This document shows, in pieces, positions 13,307 through 31,681 of a stretch of DNA of 64,000 bases. The position numbers were made by a program, and so were the translations under genes. The DNA comes from Ascaris suum (lineage: Eukaryota > Nematoda > Chromadorea > Rhabditida > Ascarididae). The first letter of the stretch is position 1, and each line of letters opens with the position of its first letter. Under the pieces are notes generated by a model. The model did not search any database. It had not been told where the DNA came from and saw nothing but the letters and a program-made list of their open reading frames with translations. The stretch is from assembly GCA_013433145.1 (NCBI GenBank), contig CM024178.1, positions 7,859,260-7,923,259 of the forward strand, given 5' to 3'.

Positions 13307-16300
13307 ATGCAGCTGAAAAATTTTGTTAGTTGCGCGACGGTGGCGAATATTTTAAAGGTAATTTTAATATTAGATTTTTCTAAGATAATATTACACTCAT
13401 GATGGTGACCATAAATATTTTCAAGTCTGCCAAATTCTTTATAAATAAAAAGTAAATTATTGCAAAAAAAAAAAATTCGATGTTTATTCGAAATGCTAAA
13501 AAATTATTCGCCAATTTAGAAATATTTTTGAAAATTTCAAATTTTTTTTTTTCATCACTCTGAAAAATAAAATTGCAAAATTTGATTTCGTTTATTAGTG
13601 AGGCAATATTTTTGAGAGATAAGCTCTCCTTTTTTTTTCTATACCTATTTATATGTTCTATGCTTATGAAATGCTTCTACCGTATCACCTCAAATAAAAA
13701 CCCCATTTAAACCATTTCGTTTGAAAGTTTTTTTCAAAGTTAATGCTTATAATAGTTATCATATAGAAGTTGAAGCATAAAAATTAACAAATCAAGTTCA
13801 CTTATAATAAAAATTAATAATTCAGTAAGTAAAAATTTGTAGAATAGAAAACAAATAGAATACCTTTCAACAATCATTACAGTTGTAATGTATAGGTATC
13901 ACTGAGATATTCGAAAGGAAATGACGGGTATGCATCACTCGTCTTATGAGGGATTGGAATTTTTTTCTTTTTTTTTTTGATAGAACTAACTCAGAAGTGA
14001 CGGCGAAAAAATTTCATGCAGAGTTTGATTGGTTCAAAGACTTCAAAATTACGTCCGTTATTTATCTATGCTCATCTCTCCAGCTTATCTTCTATCTTCT
14101 GGATATATCAGTGAGAGGTATTAATTTTTCGTAAGTTGCTAAGTAATGTTGAGATATTTATTTTAGAGTAGTGGATTCAATGATAAATATCGATTGATTG
14201 ATTGCACCAGTCGGATAGGTCTAAGATCAAATCATAAAGAATATAAGGAATTACTCTATGGAAAATTCGATCAATTAATCGCCACAGAGACCAGGTATCG
14301 TTTCAACTTGAGCAATATTTTTGATTTTTTTTTTTTTTTTTTTGCTATCTAGAGGTGTTGAGAGGCGAATATATACCAGATGAAAGCATTCCATATTTAT
14401 AGTTGTTTCATTATTGATCATTTGTAATCTTTGATCGACTAAAGCTACTTTTTGAGGTAATGCGTAAAGGTGGTGACCATTAAAGCACTTTGACGAATGT
14501 ATTTTTACAGGAAGTAGTTGCTTAGTGTTTAAAAGTTTACTATATTGTAAGAATGGTTTACTAATAAATCGTCAAGGAAATGTTCAATTTTAGCATTTAT
14601 CTGTCGTGTATTACCTGGCGATCCGTTTATTCGCCAATGGTCTGCGCCGAGAATTGGAGCGAAGTTTTTTAAAAAAAACTGATGCAAAAATATATTTGCA
14701 ATATATTTCGAAATGTTGTTCCATGAAAATTTCTCAAAAGATATTTCTTTTTTTTTTTTTGAATTTGTGCATTTATGTTATTCTTTTACGTCACTACATC
14801 CTTGCAATCTTCTTTGTTCTTCTATGATTAATAATTATTACTATTATTTTAAATCTGTTTGATGGTACCAGATGACAATGGTATAAGATAATCTTTGTTT
14901 TTTTTCTTCATACAATTGATAGTTGTGAGGGAGGAAGGGGGAGGGGGGAGGCTATGGGCTACTCAGTGGCAAAAACGAGGCATGAAGTACCATTGCGCTT
15001 AGTCATGAAATCAATATCCGAGATAGAATTAATAGGAAATATTGGCTTCAGGCAGAAAAAAGAGTACATGAAATGCCATATTCCGGAAGCAATACATATG
15101 GATTTTCATATTGCCACATATCCAAATGAATATTCGTCGTATGCGCTCTATCCGCCGAAAATTTTTCAACGTTACGCTCGAATATTGGGTATAAATATTG
15201 ACGATCATCTTATATTTTATGGACGTGGTGCACTTGGTGGTATGTTAGTGCCATCAACAATCGCTTGGCTTTTTAAAGTAAGTTTTATTTTTTTTGTTTA
15301 CTAGATTTCTTTTTTTTTGAGATTTTTGAATATCTTTGATATAAGATTGAAATGAATATATTTATTTTTGTATAGAACTGTTTTATTTAAATGAATATAT
15401 TTATTTTTATTTTAGACTTGTAAGACTTTTTTTTTAAAAATATTTCAAATTGTTGTGATTGGAAATTGAAGTATTTGTGAGAAAACGACGAAGTTTTCAG
15501 TTACATCTTAATTACGGTTCCCTATGAAACTGTTTCCTTCATCACACCTCACCAGCCACCTATGCTCTTCGTTCGCTCTAAACTCTTCCATCCTTCCATT
15601 CCTTCCTGGTCTCCTCCATTTCTTGTCTTCAAGCCCTGTTTCTAGTGCCTGCAATAAGTCCAGCTACAGGCCTCGTTACCATATGAAAAGGTGATCGATG
15701 GAGAGTATTTGTGTATGGATATAAAATACGTATATATGCAAATATGCACATGTCTGTGCATATGTATGTTTCTACATATAATGAACAGATGGAGGTCATT
15801 ATATTACAAGTGAAAAAGCAGCACATTGAAAAAAAAGATAAAGGTAACAGTGGCAGGTAAGAAGAAGAAGAAATTAGTAAATAATGTGTCTGAAGAAATC
15901 ATCACATGATGAGGTATCGATAAGAGACAGATAACATGGTCTTTCAATGAGAATTTTTTGTTTTAATCACTTGTTCCTCGGTTAATTAGTGTTGATTTAT
16001 GTCGTCTTTAAAAATATGAACTCTTTAAAAAACCTATTACCTTTCGTCAAGTTTATTGGGTATTAAAGGAATTAATGCATATACCTGGCTAATTGTTCAG
16101 GAGTACCAATATGTGATCGATTATGAAAAGAGGTGTGTTAGACGAATATATTACCAGTATATCATTTTTTTTTCCTCGGTATGATTGTCTTCATTAATAT
16201 GGTGATTTATAATTCGAGTTTTTAGAATTTCTAATATTCTGTCATCACTTCATTGCCGACTTATACGTTAATGATACGAGTCTGTGTAAATAGATAGTAG

Positions 16301-19300
16301 GTAATATTGATGATAACATTGGCGATAATAGGTGATAATAAATAATGCTTATAAAATAGATAAAATTGATAACAGCAAATAATTTGAAATTACTCACTAT
16401 TGGATAGTGATATGCATTAATGCGTTTTTCGTAATAGAATGAAACTTGAATTGTTGAGAAATTTTTACTTCATTTAGTTATTAATTGATGTGTATATTTT
16501 TAGTGTTATGGTCATGATCGGGTATCAGTATTGGATGGTGGTCTTCGATGTTGGGAGCATGAGATTGGTGAAGTTACGGATCGGCTTCCTACTATTAAGG
16601 TATATGTTGCTTTCATTTTAGTAGTTTGAAATTTATTATGAGTGATATGAGTGATGAATTTGTGTTGCCGAATACGCCTAGGGGCTATATTAATTTTCAG
16701 TTACTGTATTTTATTTAAAGCTCGAGAAAATTTAACTGTATTTTATTTAAAAAATTAAACAAATATTTAATTTTTATAATATTTTCAGTACGGCAATTGG
16801 AAAGCATCTGATATCTGCAAAAATCGTGTTGTTACTTTTGATGAATTGGTTGCAAGAGACTCTTCGGGACTTAATTTGTTCGGTAATATCGATGCGGTAA
16901 TTGTTGCTTCCTTGCTTGTTTTTTTTTCTTCTATTTCCGGATAGAGCAAAGTTGATGCTGTTTTATTGATAGGCTGCAGTAGAAGCGAAAGGTTGTAAAT
17001 TTTAAATCAACCTAACTATAATCATACAGGTGCAGTGATTTCATAGCTTTTCCATATTTTCTTGGAAGGTACACCTAATCTCTCTCTCTCTCCCTTCCTC
17101 TCTCTCTCTCTTTCTCTCTCTCTCTGTTCCTCACTCAAGCTGACGTTCATTATAAGCTATGATGTAGAATTGACGTCATTATACTTGAATGTTTTAAAAA
17201 AAGCAATCGTAGTTTTTGAATTGTTCAGGTCAACTTTCTTGATGCTCGAACAAGAGGTCAATTTGAGGGTACTGAACCGACGGGACTTGACCATCATAGT
17301 GAGCTTTCATTTTTTTTGCACAGTTTCTCGGTGATTTTGTTTTTTATTGATGAACTTATTGATCTGAATGTAAACCCCTGAGGCTACTAAGTACTTAACA
17401 TTGAATGCGCTTTTGGTGAGGACTATTGTCTACTAAATACGATGAAATCGATGATTGTTTACAGATTGCAAAGGGGGGAGAGGTATTTTTTGGTGGGTTA
17501 ATAGCTCATTGGGGTCTTTTGAGTAATATTAGTGCAATTTATGATATTAAAATCGAATTCAAAGTGATTGATTAATTAACCTTATGGTTTGATTTGGAAA
17601 AAAAGTCTTTTTTTTAGGTTTTTATTACGTTTCTTTCTAATGTTTCATTGTTGATTTTAAAACTATTTTGCATCGATTTTAAAATTCATTAATGTGGTAT
17701 TGATGCAAAAATTATTGTTCAATGTACATATTGAAATGAATCGTTTAGGAAGACACGTTTTATTTGAAGAATTTAGTGCTATTTTGATTGTGTTTCGATA
17801 TAATTTAAAGCATCTATAATAGTTATATAGAAGAATTAAAACGCACTACTAAAATAGAAAACTGAATTTAATAGCAAAATAATGTAAGAAAATTTTTGAG
17901 GAAATATTTCGAGTTTGAGGATTGAATAATTAATGAATTTATAATAATTGATGAACATTATTAAAAACAGCTCGAGCTGGAGAACAGAAAATATAAAATA
18001 TAATTGGATAGTATATTGTTGAATGTTTTGTCGATAATGTCTAAAGTTTTGTTCTCTTTCATCGGAACATTTTTTTTTATTCATTGAATTTTTCGATAAT
18101 GTCTAAATTTTATTCATCGACAATTTTTTTTTTATTATAAAGGAGTTTATTTTTATTCATTGAATTTTTATAATTGAATAGGATTTCGAATGATCAAGTT
18201 GTGATATATGGGAAATATCAAATAAGTTAGGATATCTCTCATTATTGAGGGTCTCTTAGAAGATGTTTGGAAAAATGCGCGTTTTATTTATCTTAAAAGA
18301 TTTGGAAAAATTATTGAAAAATTTCCCTCATATTTTTTTCTCCTTTTTTTCTTTTTCTCCATATTTTACTCATTTCCTGTCGTTCCCTTTTTTGTTGTTT
18401 CTTTTTCAAACCTAAGCGAGATTTTGCTTTTATTTTCTTTAGAGTGAATTACATTCATGTTTAATCTTTTAGAGTATTATTAACAATTATTGCAGTTGAT
18501 ATGTAATATTGCATAGGACATTGATCAACATTTTGTCTATTAATATGGAGCGTTATTTATAGAGGTGAAAGGATCTCATATAGGAGGCGCACGCAACACT
18601 CCAATTGTGGAAGTAGTTTCCAACGAAGGTACTTTAAAACCAGCGAGTGAGATTCGAAAATGTAAATTTTCTTGTAATTTAATCGTTTTTTTTTAGCTTT
18701 AATACCAGTTTTTTCCAGATTCAACATTAACGGTCATTTATATGCTTATTGGCGGTGTTACGTCTGTGCACATATATTTGTCTATCTGTTTTTCTGTCGG
18801 TCCAACGATTTCTTTTCGGGAACCACTAAAGCTTGAGTTATAATATTTGATTTACATATTGTAGATCATAGGATCGCTTCCCACCTTTATGATTTACATT
18901 GATTTATCAATTTTGAAAAAAATTTTGAATATTCAAAAACTGAAAAAAAAAACTTTAATTGTATTTTCCGCTGATCCATTTGTCCATTTTACACGCATTT
19001 CGGCTATAGAAAAGCAAATCTTTTGTGGGAAATTTGTGTGAACGAACGAATTTATGAAATTATGGAGGCATAATTTTATATGTTTGGCTTTTTACTCGTC
19101 CATTAGCGAAACTGTTGCTGAATGGGATGCAAAAAGCGCGAATTGTGCCATCTACTCTGGCGCGCTTCCTCACTCCCTCTATTCTTTTATACTTTCAACA
19201 GGTTGGTTGATATTGGTGCTTGTAGTCGTAAATAAGTTAAGTTTGCAACTTTATCATATCAAGGCTATTTCAGGGATTGAAGAATGCGGCTTTGAGAAAG

Positions 19301-19470
19301 GAAAACCGGTAATAACGTCATGCAACAGAGGTCTTCAAGCATCTTTGTTAGCGATGGTGCTCGAATATGCCGATGAAACACTAAAACCTCGTGTATATCT
19401 TGGTTCAATAAAAGAGCTCGAACTACGTGATCCGGAAATTATTTCTTCAGGTCATGTTTTCATTCCATGA
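13307..19470 (+). CDS. MPST: Mercaptopyruvate sulfurtransferase / thiosulfate sulfurtransferase (two-domain rhodanese)
   Basis: The enzyme moves sulfur from 3-mercaptopyruvate or thiosulfate to acceptors by way of an active-site cysteine persulfide. The exons are 13307-13357 (probable; FVSCATVANILK fits the family N-terminus), 14954 or 14967 to 15277, 16504-16599, 16789-16896, 17229-17298, 18563-18661 and 19274-19470. From the ATG at 14954 they give 297 aa. Domain 1 shows HIPEAIHMDF, GINIDDHLIFYGRGALGGML and YGHDRVSVLDGGL. Domain 2 shows FLDARTRGQFEGTEP, GSHIGGARNTP and the catalytic loop TSCNRGLQA, whose Cys is residue 249 counted from 14954. The usual DGSWxEW near the C-terminus is altered to LGSIKEL, and the protein ends at HVFIP. 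The junction from exon 1 (phase 0) to exon 2 has no good phase-matched acceptor: TACTCAG at 14966 needs phase 1. A small exon may be missing, or 14954 may be an alternative start. Confidence 0.88.
17079..17126 (+). repeat. (CT)n-rich tract in MPST intron 4
   Basis: An interrupted CTCTCT array lies about 100 bases before the acceptor of the exon at 17229-17298. Confidence 0.8.
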
Positions 19471-24420
<4,950 letters not shown>

Positions 24421-24476
24421 ATTCAAGTGCTTGGTAATATTCAATAGAATTGCACTAGCATTTTTTAAATCGTAAC

Positions 24477-24740
24477 TTTCAAATCTCCTCGCCATTTACG
24501 GATCGTCACACCAACATCCTCATCGAGTTGTCGAGTATGAGAATCGGCAGTGATGGTTGGTGATATTGCCGCGACGGAGGAACTATAAGAGTCGTGAGGA
24601 AGTTGATGGCACATATGTGCTGCACATCGCTCACTTCAACCGTTCTTGACTGTCGTCTCCGTCGCCGACCCGATCGGTTGGTGCTTGTGTGTTTGCGTCG
24701 GAATGATTCCCCACTCCATCAAAGACAACTCAGCGAATAA
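24477..24740 (-). other. GC-rich island with a possible minus-strand exon
   Basis: About 260 bases of clearly higher GC and CpG content stand in AT-rich DNA. On the minus strand a frame from the ATG at 24614 runs 46 codons to a possible donor (AAA|GTTACG at 24477). It includes the soluble-looking peptide QLDEDVGVTIRKWRGDLK. No family was recognised and no partner exons were found. It may be a first exon, a promoter or CpG-rich regulatory DNA. High GC alone makes chance open frames more likely, so coding status is doubtful. Confidence 0.25.
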
Positions 24741-26640
24741 GGCCATATCGACACCTTATTAGGAGATAACCTGTTTTACAGCAAGTTGAACGCATTTCTT
24801 AGAATAAATCGAACATTAAATATCGTCGTTCCGTTGCGCCAGATGAGTAATTCATGTGAACCTAGAATCGTTATTCTTCGATATTATGTAGCGTTAACGG
24901 AAGTTTATAGCCAACAATCGTTAAGATGCAACTACATGAGGCAATATTTTGAATAGAATAATTCCCAAACACTCATAACAAATAATGTCAATATTTGGGA
25001 AAGTTTTCATTTAATTATATAATTAAATCGATTTTTAAATTTTTATACTAAAAGAAATTGTAATTTTAGTATACACTCATAAAGAGAAGCGTTTTTTTTT
25101 TGCACACGTGATTTTCTGTTTCTGAAGTATTTATTCCGCAATGATTCGTTTAACGTTAATATCGCTTCCTTGTTATCCTGGACAACTCTTTTTTGTGGAT
25201 TCATTATATTCGGCTCTTTCAAGAATTACAAGTTCTTTTATGATCGTTTTTCTTGCACGATCTATCATTGATCGGATGACTGGAAAAGAAATCCGCTAAG
25301 TAGGTGTTTCCTTCAAATCCTTTAAAAAGGAGGAATTTTTTTTATAATCCTCGACATTATCGATTTAATAAGAGATAGTGCTCTTTAGTGTCGATATGAA
25401 ACAACTATTATTCACCGACAAGCCCTCAACGCAGGTTTTTTTCTGGAAGATACTGGAGATCATCGCTTTTATCTTTTATTCTTTATTGGCCCGATTTTCA
25501 AATATTTTCAATAATTCGCTAATAATTCAAAGATAAATTAGCTCAACTTGTTGTAATAATACTTCAGCACAAACAATGATTCAACAAAGAAAAAAATTTT
25601 CGTAAATTGTTTTCTTCAATTGTAATTTTCTTATATTTCATTTCAATTTGAACTTTTGAATTTCCTTCATTTCTATTTATTTTTTTTTGTTTATATTTTT
25701 TCATAATATTGTTATTTAAAGCTACTTCATAAATATAAATTAAATTTTCGCATTAACTTTAAAGTCTCATTCAATTATTTTTTCATTCCTTAAAAATTTT
25801 CATTCAAATAAGCTTTATTTTCATCATTTAATAAAGCTTTCATGTTTCGTTCTCATAAAATCAATCATTCAAACTTCAAACAATTATTCTCATAAAAGCT
25901 AGAAACATTAATTAAAATATGATAATATTTCATGTCGAATTCTTACCTCATTTATTACGAAAAAAAAAAAAATCACCACAACAAGATGATTGACGCACCT
26001 CATATAATTTCTAAATGCTTCTCATAAAATTTTGAAATTTTTCCTTATCGAAAAAATTTCCGTTATTTGAATTGCTCAACAATTCAATAATATATTTGAA
26101 GCTAATAATACGTATTAAATTCTATGGATTTTTTTTTCTCACCGAGAAAAATATTAGAATGTAATATCGATGAATTTTTCGTTTTATGACTGAATAAAAA
26201 TGAGCATTTTTATCGCATTTGTCGTCACAAACCGCATCATCAACTATTATAATGCATCGCTCTATTTGTATATTGTACGATGGCGTTTCGATATTTAATT
26301 TAAAACCGTTGCAACGTTGTTGGCTGAAAATTTCACAACTTAAAAAAAAAGATGCCGAAATGCAATAATAGGAAGATAAGTTCGAAATACAACATATGCG
26401 CTAAAATTTTACGCTTATCTTTAAATGTCAAACCAAATTTCAGTCAGCCAACTGAACGATTGTTTTTCTAGCTCGAATTTGAACTAAATTTGAAATCGAA
26501 ATTAAAAAATTAACGCCATATTTTGGTGTTTTATTAAAATTGCCAGAAAATTTTTGTCGCGCACTTATCGGATTTATTGCGTTAAAGATACAATGGAAGT
26601 GATGAGATAGAAACAGCAAATAATGACCGATTCATTAACG

Positions 26641-26716
26641 TGTAATAGTTTAGTTGGTTAAAGTAACTATTAGAAAACTGAAAGATTATGAGTTCGGATC
26701 CTATTTTTGCATAAAG
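26641..26716 (+). other. tRNA-like relic or tRNA-derived SINE fragment
   Basis: TAGTTTAGTTGGTTAAAG near 26645 resembles a Pol III A box and D arm. AGTTCGGATCC near 26691 resembles a B box and T arm, at about the correct spacing. The acceptor ends do not pair well and the anticodon arm is not a clean seven-base loop. I therefore call a degenerate tRNA or SINE rather than a working tRNA. Confidence 0.4.
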
Positions 26717-29602
26717 CTTTCATTCCCATTAGCGATTACTTGTCACTACAATTTCCGCACAATTTCAATCAAATTCATAGTCAACTTTAACAACATAAAA
26801 GCTATATTATCAACTTTTCATGTTATTTTTAAATTTCGAAAATATTGAAAAAAAATATTATATTTTTATAAATAAATAAAAAAATTGATCTAAATTAGAG
26901 AATAAAATCTCATTGCATTTGCTTTGAATAATTTCAATAGAAGAAATACAACGAAACATATTGAAGAAGATTTTTTAAAAGAATTTTATTGTATCGTTAA
27001 ATTTTTTTAGAATATTTTAATTTGATTTCCATTGGTATTTAAGCTCGAAAGTTCGACGATTATCGAAAATTTTAATAATTTTCTCCAATGAAACTTGTTA
27101 TTAGTAATATACTATTCATTTCATTTAGATAATCATCGGTAAATAAATATATTGATCGATGACTATAAATCGTTCTGATCAGCACATTGAGTGTAAATCG
27201 TCTCGGTCAGTGTCGGGAGAAAGGTAGCAATTGTTATACCTAAATTTGTTTTATTAATGATGTTTCATTCAGGTGGGCTACAGTTTTTGATGGGAAATCA
27301 AACATCTTATCATTACCTTCTCAAACTTATCATTACCTTCTCAAAAGTGTCAAATATTCCGAGTAGCTTAAGTTGCTAAACATGACAGCTCATACATACA
27401 TAATACCGAGGGCTGTTTACTCACAAAACGCTCATGAACCCTTCTCGGATTCCATTGCAAGTGGAAATGCATAAATTACTAATATTTTACCTTACTTTGC
27501 GTGGAATATCTATTAGGTGATCGTTTTATTATTTAAAAAAAAAAGCTTCTATTATTTCACTTTATTTGGTTTGTTTTATTTCCTCTTAATCAAACAAGAA
27601 CAATTCAACAGGTGAGAAATTTTCAAAGGAAAAGAAATCTAATCGTAGAGAAATATAGGGCTTTTAAAAACATTGAAAAAAATTTTCATGGAAATTTTTC
27701 TTTTCAGATATTTTCAGTTCTTTTTCAAAAAAAAATGACTAACATTATAAAATATGAAAATCATTAACTGGCATTGTATAAAGATTTTAAATGATAATTA
27801 TTTATTGAAAGAACTAATTAGAAATTTCTTACAGATTTCTTCCATAATTATTATTGAATTGCCGCTTTTGAAATATTTATCAAACGGTCTACGTAAACGA
27901 AAATAATCTCATTGAGTTGATTATTAGTTATGCAACGATAAAGTCAACAATTCTTTCGCCTTTTTTTCTTCCACTTTAATAGTCATTGCAAAAATATTTC
28001 ACACAAAATTTTTAGAGCAAGCCTTAAAATTTTTTAAATAATTATATATTCCACTTTAGTGATTCTATAATAATATTAGAGGGAAATGATGACATTATTT
28101 TAAAAACTGTAAAAGAATAACGGAAAGAGAAAAATATGACAAAAATTTGTAAAGAAATAAAGAAGAGCTAAATAAATTGACCATATGAAAGAACTTTAGC
28201 AATTTCGAAGGTATTATATTGTTAATAAAAATCATTCGCAAAATCATATCAGAACTATAAGAGATCGATACCAGCGAAGGATCTAATGGAAATAGGAAAT
28301 GAAGTGTTAGAAATGAAGAAGGAAGATCGAAACTTAATCATTCATTATCGTAAAAAGAATTTCAGGATTAATCTGATATTGTAAAAATATAAAACGTCTG
28401 GATTATTGAGAGAAACGCAAAGTGGATAAAGTTTATTCTTATAGAGGGTTTTATAGAACGTTAATATACTTCATGGCATCTAATACAATTATGATAGAAA
28501 TTTAAATTTTTTTCGATAAGAACAAACGTTAGCCCATTATCATTGTCGTTGGACAAAGAAAGATAGGCGCAAATAAATCTAAAAAATATCGCTGAAATTT
28601 TTTTAAAAAATGTTTTTTTTTCTTTAAATGCATTATTTCCAATAATATAATCAAAAAAATTTATTTTTCAGAAATATTTTGATCCTATTGAAAATTTTAT
28701 AAAAATTCACTAAAAATTTAAAAAAAAAACTGAATTATACTTCGACTAATATTTACAATACAATATTTGACTTTAGAGGCTAAATTGTATTTAGTTAGTT
28801 ATTAAATAAATCAGATAAAGTGGTGTTCCAAATATAAACCGTTTATGGGTATTGCCGTTTATTCGGAAGCACCAAACTAAGAAAAAAGCGTTGAAAGTTG
28901 TAAAGCAAGTCACACATCAACATTTTCAATTTTTTCTTTGAAATTCTGTCACAGTAGAAATTTTTTTTTTGAAACATGCATCTAAAACTTCCGGAAGAAA
29001 TATGATTGAGTGGAACCATTCAAAAATTTTTCTGTTACAAGATAAAAATTTTTACTTTTAACAAAAAAAAATTTTTTTCAATCAACTTTTAGATACTTTG
29101 ATTGCAAATATTTTTGCATCTGATATCATAGACACCGTTAATTTTCGCAGAGATCGTCAGTAGTATTTTTTGGATATTTTCCATTTTTTTCAAATATTAT
29201 GATGTCATTGGGGATTCTTCCCCTCCTACTATTTGCGAATATCTCGAATATTTTCCAAATTATGATTTTTTTTTCATCATTTGCGATAATTTCAATAGCA
29301 GAAATATCACAATGTGAAACAAAATGAATTACAGCTAAGTAAAAATTTTTTGCCAATTTCATCGATGACAAATGAATGAGGAAAAGCTTTCAATTGATCG
29401 CTATTTGCACGTCAAATAGCAGCAATGATCAACAATTTGTACCAATCACAAAATTACACAATATAAAAACATCGTTTCAGCTTGTTCGTGAGATTGTTTC
29501 ATTTAAAGCCGAAAAGAAACTCAATGCAGACATTTGTTAGGATTTTTTTTTTGAAAAAAAATGTCGATTGAAATTATTTGGTTTATTGCTAAAAAAAGCC
29601 GA

Positions 29603-29773
<171 letters not shown>

Positions 29774-31491
29774 CATAGATTTTCTGGAAGAATTTTATAA
29801 CTGAATGTTAAGAGACGTACTGCGATGGAGATTTTATCAGTTTGTTATCGGCGTAACCTAGCGAACAATCAAATAGCGCCTACAAACGAAATCACTACAA
29901 CTTTGCCATCAAGTGATTTATAAATGCAAACATTGCTATTATTGGCATATTGGAAAATACTTTTGAGATGAGAGCATTGAATTGTTTTCAGAAAAAAAGC
30001 ATCTCGAGATAATTAACGAATAATATGATGAATTCTTCATTTGTTTCTAATTTTTTTTTTCGTTTAGTTTCGTCCGATTTATCAATTCTCTCGCAGAAAT
30101 TTACCAATGAATTTTTATGCATTCGAATGAAAAATATTTTAAGTCGTTTCAATAGTTAAATTACAAGAACGATACAACAATGATAATAGCTATAGCAGAA
30201 AAAAAAAAGATCAATGATCATTGCTCGAAGATACGCCATTAAATTTTGTACGTCAAAACCAATAAAAATCGGCAAAAAAATTAAATGCTCATCGTTATTT
30301 TTCGTATTCGGCACTAAATATTTCAGAAAATATTAAATAACTCGTTAATGTGAATGAAAAATTAATGAAAATTTGAGAAAATTTTATTCAAAGTTGTTTT
30401 TTTTTGAAGACAATTTTTTTTTCCATTTATTTTCCATATTTTGAAGAATATCAAAAGAGTAATAATGAGAGAATATATCTTTATACAAATGAAAGACTTC
30501 AATTGAAAAGAAAAAAACGATGAAGACAAATTTGTGAATGCTTTCGTTCGATGCGCTTTTAAAAAAAAAAATTAAATTTCTCTTTGAAAATTTTATTGCG
30601 CCTTGATTATTATGTAAATTTTAATAATGTTGACTAATCTAATATTTGTGTAATTTAATTTTTTCTTTTCTATTCGTCACTTCCGCTAAGATTTCGAATA
30701 TTTAAACATTATGAGTCTATAAGTGAATGATGTTTGATTAAACGTTCTTATAGCTTTTCTTTAACTCTTTTTTTTTAAAACGTTATCCGCATGCTAAAAT
30801 TTTTCGAAATTTTCTACACATATATTTTTCAAATTTATTTATTCGCTTATTTGTATGGAATGTATTTTTAGTAAATATATTCGCATCGAATGTAGAGTAC
30901 AATATTAGCGGATCAAACTTCATCTTGTGTAACTAGATTTTAATAGTGCAGTTGATTTATTTCTCACCTAAACATGAGTGTTTATCGCTCAATATTGTAA
31001 AATTCCTCTAAGGTATTTTAAAATATACTTAATAATAATAAGTTTGAGATCCTATCGTTATTGGAAATCAAAAATGTAATTTATAATATTATAATAAGAG
31101 ACATATAGATCAACAAATCAATCCTCGTGGTTTATGCAAATTAAATAAATCACCAGCTTAAATCCTTATCGCAAAAGATAAACAAACTTGTAACCAACTT
31201 TCTTTTGCACACAAAGCTGAACAGAAACTATTATTTACCTAATGTCTTATATTTACGTACTTCTTCATTGCAAAACGGCTTCTACTCTCTTCGTACTTGT
31301 GACTTGGAAAAATTGGCAATTTTTCAGTGAAAATTTTAAAAAAAATGAAGTGAAACTTAGGCTGAATATCTTTGAACTTTAAATTTAAACTTGACGGAAA
31401 ATCCTCCTTTACTCTCAACTTTCTACAACGTTAGTATCGGCTCAGCTCCCATTGTAAAATCATCCTACCCGTTTCATATATTTGCTGCTAC

Positions 31492-31575
31492 CTGCATCCC
31501 ATATCGATCAATCAGCTCCTTTTCTTCAGCAGGTTTTTTAAGGGTCATGAGGTGCTTCAAGTTGTATTCTTGTTT
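31492..31575 (-). CDS. Candidate orphan exon (unknown protein)
   Basis: On the minus strand an AAT-AG acceptor at 31577-31576 and a CAG|GTAGCA donor at 31491-31490 bracket 28 codons. They include LMTLKKPAEEKELIDRYGMQ, a hydrophilic peptide unlike translations of the surrounding AT-rich DNA. The block 31391-31681 as a whole has mixed base composition like coding DNA. The same minus frame is also open upstream to 31681 apart from the TAG at the proposed acceptor, so a broken (pseudogene) exon is another reading. The opposite strand is also open for 96 codons. The protein family was not recognised and no neighbouring exons were found. Confidence 0.3.
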
Positions 31576-31681
31576 CTATTGCCCATCAAGGTCATGGGAC
31601 CAAGAAGAAACCAAATTCCAAAGGAAATGGTCTCTTAATGACATAAAGGCTCTCAACGAACGCATTAAGATGCTGGTGTGA

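Noticed and set aside
2413..19470. AHSA1 and MPST as a nematode operon
   Set aside because: They share strand, but the gap is about 3.5 kb or more and MPST has its own upstream acceptor, so an operon is not supported.
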